Source of the DNA: an uncultured Clostridia bacterium
GTDB taxonomy: Bacteria; Bacillota; Clostridia; TANB77; CAG-508
Direction of reading: 5' to 3'
DNA length: 64,000 bases
Assembly: GCA_948805675.1 (NCBI GenBank)
Contig: CAQIBN010000006.1
Location: 43,947-107,946, forward strand
Shown piece by piece: positions 59,578 through 64,000 of the stretch. A program made the translations under genes and the position numbers. Positions within the stretch are counted from its first letter, which is position 1. The number at the start of each line of letters is the position of its first letter. Below the pieces are notes generated by a model that saw only the letters and a program-made list of their open reading frames with translations, did no database searches and was not told where the DNA came from.

Positions 59578-59913
59578 TTATTGTTCTGCCCATCTTAAAA
59601 CTCTTATATTTCTATAAGTTTCTAAGACTTGTCTATATTTTGAATATTCTTCTTCCCAAATAGCATTTGGTATTTTATCAAATGCATTAAATACATTTTC
59701 TGCTTGTGCTAAAAAGATAATTTGTTGCCCAGCATTCATTTGCTGATATTGTTTAGATAATTTGTATAATTTATCTAAAGTTTTATTAGCCTCTATAAAG
59801 CTCCAAAAATCTTTAACATTCATTCCTGCTAATTTAATTTGCATAATTGCATATCCTATTAATGCAAATATGATTAAAAATAATGTATAAATAATAATGA
59901 TTAGTATAGTCAT
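59578..59913 (-). CDS. Membrane-anchored hypothetical protein
   Basis: A 111-residue protein: one N-terminal membrane helix (TILIIIIYTLFLIIFALIGYA) and a helical domain with MNVKDFWSFIEANKTLDKLYKLSK and FDKIPNAIWEEEYSKYRQVLETYR. The ATG at 59913 follows AAGGTGG. It looks like a conserved clostridial protein, with no known function. Confidence 0.65.
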   Translation of the reverse strand: MTILIIIIYTLFLIIFALIGYAIMQIKLAGMNVKDFWSFIEANKTLDKLYKLSKQYQQMNAGQQIIFLAQAENVFNAFDKIPNAIWEEEYSKYRQVLETYRNIRVLRWAEQ

Positions 59914-60042
59914 TTTTACCACCTTCTTACTAATATACTTAATTATACCACACCTGTAATATTTTTGCAAACTTCTCGTAATATAGTTGTAACATACATT
60001 TTATGGTAATTTTATAAAAAGCACACTAATATCCATATATTT

Positions 60043-60072
60043 AACATATAAATTCAAACAAATTTATATGTT
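60043..60072. terminator. Inverted repeat, possible terminator
   Basis: A 12-bp perfect stem aacatataaatt / aatttatatgtt, loop caaaca. Confidence 0.5.
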
Positions 60073-60212
60073 AGACATGTGAATGTGATAATATTACTTT
60101 TAAATAAAATTAAATAATAAAAATTTACATTTCAATATTTATTATTATTTTCCATTTTACATATTTAAAATTCGTGATATAATAATTTAATATTTTTTGA
60201 TTGGAGAGTTTT

Positions 60213-61071
60213 ATGGATAGATATAAAGAAACAAAAAAAGCTGGTATCTTAGGAATATTTGGAAATATTTTTTTATTAATAATAAAATCAATTGTTGGTT
60301 TTATTAGTGGAAGCCAAGCAATGATTGCAGATTCAGCAAATAGTGCAGGAGATATTTTTGCCTCATTAATGACATTTATTGGAAATAAAATTGCAAGTGA
60401 ACCCAAAGATGATACTCACAATTTTGGTCATGGAAAAGCTGAATATATTTTCTCTTTATTTATAAGTATTTCTATGACTATAGTGGCTCTAAAACTACTA
60501 TATGACTCTATAATCTCACTTATTAACAACAATGAATTTGAATCTTCTATGTTTTTAATTGCAGTTTGTATTATAACTATCTTGGTGAAACTTTGTCTAT
60601 TTTTATATACAAATTCATTATCCAAAAAATACCCAAATATACTTTTGGATGCAAATAAAAAAGACCATAGAAATGACTGTATAGTAACTACATTTACATT
60701 AGTTTCTATAATCCTTAGCTATTATAATATTTATTGGTTTGACCGGAGTTGTTGGTATAGGTATTTCTTTATGGATATGTTATACAGGTGTTAAAATATT
60801 TATAGAAAGTTATAATGTTTTAATGGATATATCTATAGATGTGAAAACCAAAGATATGATTTTAGATTTAGCACATACTTATAAAGAAATAAAAAAATTG
60901 GATAATATCTCTTCTACACCTGTTGGATATCAATATGTTGTTGTTTTAACTATATATGTAGATGGAAATATGACTACATTTGCAAGCCATGAATTAGCTG
61001 ATAATTTAGAAAAAGACATAGATAAATTAGATAAAGTTTATAAAACTATTATTCATGTAAATCCTATTTAA
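60213..61071 (+). CDS. Cation diffusion facilitator transporter, interrupted by an in-frame CGG
   Basis: A 285-residue CDF metal/proton antiporter after frame correction. Metal-site motif AMIADSANSAGD, then HNFGHGKAEYIFSL, five to six membrane segments and a C-terminal cytoplasmic domain (YVVVLTIYVDGNMTTFASHELADNLEKDI, in parts). At codon 178 frame 0 reads GAC CGG AGT; the frame ends 16 codons later. Skipping the C restores WFDGVVGIGISL, the conserved Asp-Gly of TM5. The ATG at 60213 follows GGAGAG. Confidence 0.85.
60744..60746 (+). other. In-frame CGG / +1 site 5 (CDF transporter)
   Basis: Frame 0 is TTT GAC CGG AGT. The family frame is TTT GAC (C) GGA GTT GTT, Phe-Asp-Gly-Val-Val. Confidence 0.85.
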
Positions 61072-61091
61072 AATGTGTATGCATTATGTAC

Positions 61092-61135
61092 TGAACCCAG
61101 GTTATTAAACTCTTTTGTTTAATAACCTGGGTTCA
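61092..61135 (+). terminator. Strong 19-bp hairpin after the CDF gene
   Basis: A perfect 19-bp stem beginning tgaacccaggttattaaac. It acts as terminator for the transporter. It also abuts an IS3 orfA fragment, so it may be an IS end. Confidence 0.75.
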
Positions 61136-61139
61136 TTTT

Positions 61140-61256
61140 ATGTCTAAATATTCAAATGAATCTAAATTGGAAGTAACAAAATATTACAATGAACAACATG
61201 GTGGATATAGATGTATAACATATAAATTTAACATTCCATCTATATCAAAATTATAA
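61140..61256 (+). pseudogene. IS3-family transposase OrfA fragment
   Basis: 38 codons reading SKYSNESKLEVTKYYNEQHGG and YKFNIPS, the helix-turn-helix start of IS3/IS150-type OrfA, then a stop codon. No orfB follows. Degenerate copy. Confidence 0.6.
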
Positions 61257-61375
61257 TTACTATTCTCACTCTTTACACATACCATATCTATATGTGCTTG
61301 TAGTATTACTGACTCATTATTTTCTTTGTTCCCATACTCTTTTATTAAAACATTATTACTTTTCTCTCAAAACTA
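61225..61375 (-). pseudogene. Fragment of a pepD-type dipeptidase gene
   Basis: The minus strand encodes NNVLIKEYGNKE and SVILQAHIDMVCVKSE, the zinc-site region of the M20 aminoacyl-histidine dipeptidase PepD, with no start and a broken continuation. Confidence 0.55.
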
Positions 61376-61786
61376 ATAAAATTCCCAAAAGCACTAAATT
61401 CAACTATTGTATCGAATCTTTTAGATATAGCACAGTGCAACATTCCACATGTTTTTATGTAAAAATTCTTTAAGATTTTTTAGAGTATGTTAAATAACTT
61501 TAAAACCTTGAAATTCTAGTAAATCTTGACACTCTTTTGATGAATTTTATTAATAACAATAGTTTTAAATTTTAAGGCTTTTTTGTAAATTATTTTTACT
61601 TTGATTAGATTTTAGTTAGATGTTTTTCGAACAGAATACTTGCTATTTATAATATTAATTATTATTTTAATAGTTCTTAATACTCTTTTAAGGAATATCT
61701 AATTAATTTATCTCCATCGTATTCAAATTTTACTGTAAAAAACGTATTATCATAATTATCTTTCATTTCCTTTTCTTTATAATTAC
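61376..61786. other. Gene-poor region with relic ORFs
   Basis: No intact gene. On the minus strand 61677-61766 encodes a possible 29-residue peptide (MKDNYDNTFFTVKFEYDG), with little support. The region probably holds further debris of the pepD or IS copies. Confidence 0.4.
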
Positions 61787-62356
61787 TTACATTAAGATCT
61801 CTTGAAGCTCTAGCCAATTATTTACCCTAATTATATTATCTTTTTCTAAATCTTCTCTTGATATTTTTTTATTTCTAAATTCTGTAAATAATAATTTTTT
61901 CTTACAACTAATTAAATTTTTAGCTCTATCATCTATTCCAATATCGAACTTTATCTTACTTTTATCAGATATAAAAATAAAATTGTTACAATCTAGAAAA
62001 GGGAAAAAGTGTCTTAAATATTCATATTTATATTTTAAATCATGAGCAGCATCAATTACATTCTCTTTCCAAACATATGAAGTGACAATATAAATATCAT
62101 AATCTTGATTTAATCTTTTTACTACTTCAACACAATTTGATAACGGATCAACAAATGAACCATCTTCTTTTTTATACAGATTTTTAAATGCATATATTTT
62201 TTTAAATTCTTCTTCTCTTCCTTTTATAAGATCTTGTCTGAAAAATCCATTTAGTTCTTCAAAATCTACTCCTCCTAAAAATTCATCTAAAAATTCTGTA
62301 AATCTCCCTTTTACTATCACTTCGTCCATATCTATCATAATATTTTTTCTTTCCAC
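61787..62356 (-). CDS. 5'(3')-deoxyribonucleotidase-like HAD phosphatase
   Basis: A 189-residue HAD enzyme: the nucleophile motif IMIDMDEVIV, YIVTSYVWKENV for motif II, and FDIGIDDRAKNL for the last Asp pair, as in NT5C-type nucleotidases. GTG start after AAAGGAG. It follows the queuosine-salvage gene, so it may dephosphorylate a related nucleotide. Confidence 0.78.
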   Translation of the reverse strand: MERKNIMIDMDEVIVKGRFTEFLDEFLGGVDFEELNGFFRQDLIKGREEEFKKIYAFKNLYKKEDGSFVDPLSNCVEVVKRLNQDYDIYIVTSYVWKENVIDAAHDLKYKYEYLRHFFPFLDCNNFIFISDKSKIKFDIGIDDRAKNLISCKKKLLFTEFRNKKISREDLEKDNIIRVNNWLELQEILM

Positions 62357-62492
62357 AATATTTCTCCTTTAAATTTATTAAATAATTCAGTTTGATCTTT
62401 CGATATCTTTTAATATTAACTCATACCTTTGTTTTATATTTTCATTTTTTAGATTTCTTACAAATCCAGATATTTTATTATTCGATATTTCA

Positions 62493-63425
62493 TTAATAAT
62501 TAGTGTTTCTAGTTAAATGATATGGTTTTAATTTTATGGTTTTATTTCTTCCTTGACTCCAAATATAATCATTAATATCTATTGAGCAAACTTTATTCTC
62601 CAATTTTTTCTTTATTAAATCAATTACTACTAACATATTAGCTCTTATCTCTACTTCATATTTTGAATTTATTTCTATCTCTTTTCTGTTATCTATAATA
62701 TCAGCTAAATCACTACTATATTCTAGTATTCCTAATCCTCTCATCACTTGTGGAATTTTGTAATCTGCACAACCTACTAGATGAGAATAATCTACTTTTA
62801 TACTTTCTCTTAACTCTCTTATATGTAATATATCTGATGTTAACAACTGTGCCAATTTATACAAATAAATTTGCTTATCGTTGTATGTTCTTTCATCTTT
62901 AAAATTTTGAAAGTAATTTACAATTACTTCGATTAATTCTGTATCAGTAGTAATATTCTTTATAAATTCATAGAAATTTCCATTCATTTTTTCGTTAACT
63001 ATTCTACTAACATTTGTTGTAATCTTATATCTTTCTTCAAATAACGGAATTTCTATATTTCCTTTTAATATTTCTCTAAATTCATCTTTAGTTATATTAG
63101 AAAAATCAGTAGTATTTTTATCTTTTACATACTTTAATATCGCATATAACAATGCAATACTTCCATCTTCTTTTCCATTATCTGTATCTATTGTCCATTT
63201 AGGACTTCCCCAAAATGAAAAATCTATTGACTCATATATCAATAAAAAGTTTATTATTGTTTCTGTAGGTAAATCTAATAAATTATACGGAGAAAAACTT
63301 AACCAATGTTTAGTTTCTACCTTCTTAATTGTTTCTATAAATTTATTTAATTCTATTTCATTTATTTTAACTGATTTTGAATTATTAGAAACATATTTAC
63401 AACTTTTAATTATCTCATCTAACAT
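62493..63425 (-). CDS. Queuosine salvage protein (DUF2419/Qng1 family)
   Basis: A 310-residue protein with family hallmarks: IDFSFWGSPKWTID, GCADYKIPQVMRGLGILEYS and the C-terminal HLTRNTNY. Family knowledge: Qng1 hydrolyses queuosine 5'-phosphate to release queuine. This would let the cell salvage the tRNA modification from its host or food. ATG at 63425 after TTGGAGA. Followed by a nucleotidase gene. A short open frame (about 62396-62490) between them is of doubtful nature. Confidence 0.85.
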   Translation of the reverse strand: MLDEIIKSCKYVSNNSKSVKINEIELNKFIETIKKVETKHWLSFSPYNLLDLPTETIINFLLIYESIDFSFWGSPKWTIDTDNGKEDGSIALLYAILKYVKDKNTTDFSNITKDEFREILKGNIEIPLFEERYKITTNVSRIVNEKMNGNFYEFIKNITTDTELIEVIVNYFQNFKDERTYNDKQIYLYKLAQLLTSDILHIRELRESIKVDYSHLVGCADYKIPQVMRGLGILEYSSDLADIIDNRKEIEINSKYEVEIRANMLVVIDLIKKKLENKVCSIDINDYIWSQGRNKTIKLKPYHLTRNTNY

Positions 63426-63626
63426 TATAAAATTCTCCAATCTCTACTATTTTCATTAATTACTTTATATCACAAATTTCCAAATTTTCATAGTATTTTA
63501 TTAAAAAATACACCGAAGCCTTAAATTTAAAAGTAAATTCCAGTGATGGCTTAACAAGAATTTAGTTTTGGAATATTTCATGCTATAATTATATAATACT
63601 TTACTTGGGTACAAGGAGGTATTATC

Positions 63627-64000
63627 ATGGAAAATACAAATCAAAAACATTTAACTTTAGAAGATAGAAATTATATTGAACAAGCACTTAATCATGGTAT
63701 GACATTTAAAGAAATTGCTAAATTTCTATCTAAATATCCAACTACAATTTCAAAAGAAATTAAAAAACATAGGATAAGAAAAGAACTTAATACTTTTAAT
63801 GGTTGTGGTAATATTTGCAAAAACAAATTCTCATGTAGGAGAAAAAAATGTATGTGGTAGAAATTGCAACTTTTTGTGTTTTAAGTGTAAACGATGTAAC
63901 TCTTATTGCTCTGATTTTCAAGAAGATATTTGTCTTAGCTTAACACAAGCTCCTTATGTTTGTAATTCTTGTTCTTCAAAAAGTGCTTGTAGATTAGTTA
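63627..64000 (+). pseudogene. IS30-family transposase, frameshifted and truncated by the window edge
   Basis: Starts MENTNQKHLTLEDRNYIEQA with an HTH TFKEIAKFLSKYPTTISKEIKKH. Frame 0 stops at 63860. The +1 frame resumes with CGRNCNFLCFKCKRC and DICLSLTQAPYVCNSC to the window end. The break lies at a run of seven A (63842-63848). It is a homopolymer slip, not a CGG event. AAGGAGG precedes the ATG. The rest lies outside the window. Confidence 0.8.

Noticed and set aside
3609..60746. DNA-methylation-induced base-calling error at the CGG sites
   Set aside because: Apart from GG the flanks share no motif, and the extra base is always phase-locked to the reading frame. Raw reads are still needed to exclude other systematic errors.
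3128..61071. Ordinary pseudogenes as the reason for the six broken genes
   Set aside because: Each gene has only CGG/+1 lesions, always the same base at the same codon phase, and no other decay. Random inactivation should give mixed indels and stops.
63627..63860. IS30 frameshift as an eighth recoding site
   Set aside because: It lies at a run of seven A with no CGG. Ordinary homopolymer slippage or IS decay explains it.

Overview
The window is AT-rich DNA from an anaerobic, endospore-forming member of the Clostridia. The evidence is sporulation genes (yabG, yunB, sipL, a SpoIVFA/SpoIVFB-type pair, yyaC), a clostridial agr quorum-sensing locus, fermentative adhE and the rpsF-ssb-rpsR operon. 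No rRNA, tRNA or CRISPR array was seen.

Layout. 1-2.3 kb: agrC faces agrB-agrD across a shared terminator; the 39-residue AgrD peptide lies between them. 2.4-7.2 kb: a pseudouridine synthase and a methyltransferase, then yunB, sipL and veg. 7.3-16.2 kb: yabG is cut in two by an 8,043-bp element with two serine recombinases, a small ORF, an HD / MYG1-like / unknown three-gene operon and an aminoglycoside-phosphotransferase-like gene. 16.4-31.6 kb: small genes, T-box-aspS, hslO, adhE, leuS, a metalloprotease-like gene, a GltD-like oxidoreductase and rpsF-ssb-rpsR. 31.9-46 kb: mscL, the SpoIVFA/B pair, yyaC, a REP-like cluster, a DEAD-box helicase, guaB-guaA, an orphan type I methylase with a half specificity subunit, and an AlkD-like gene. 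46-64 kb: a P-type ATPase, an adenosine-deaminase/Rossmann fusion, murI, a Cys-rich repeat protein, a split TauE/SafE pair, nifS-nifU, a CDF transporter, debris of IS3, pepD and hicB genes, a queuosine-salvage pair and an IS30 transposase.

Two observations stand out. (1) Six genes are interrupted at seven places by the same event: an in-frame CGG triplet at which the reading frame must move +1, skipping the C so that the next codon is GGN, a conserved glycine. One gene has two such sites. By manual scan of both strands, the only in-frame CGG triplets read normally as Arg are three, in two accessory-looking genes, whereas out-of-frame CGG is common and harmless. This looks like CGG-directed +1 recoding, unless it is a systematic sequence error. 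(2) The element in yabG has 9-bp direct repeats at its ends. Exact recombination between them restores a 276-codon yabG in frame, and the joined element ends form a near-palindromic attP. A sigma-K-like promoter precedes the yabG start. This is the logic of the skin element in sigK, applied here to yabG.

Frame-shifted genes are given as single features with the shift position stated. Starts were chosen from ribosome-binding sites where these discriminate.
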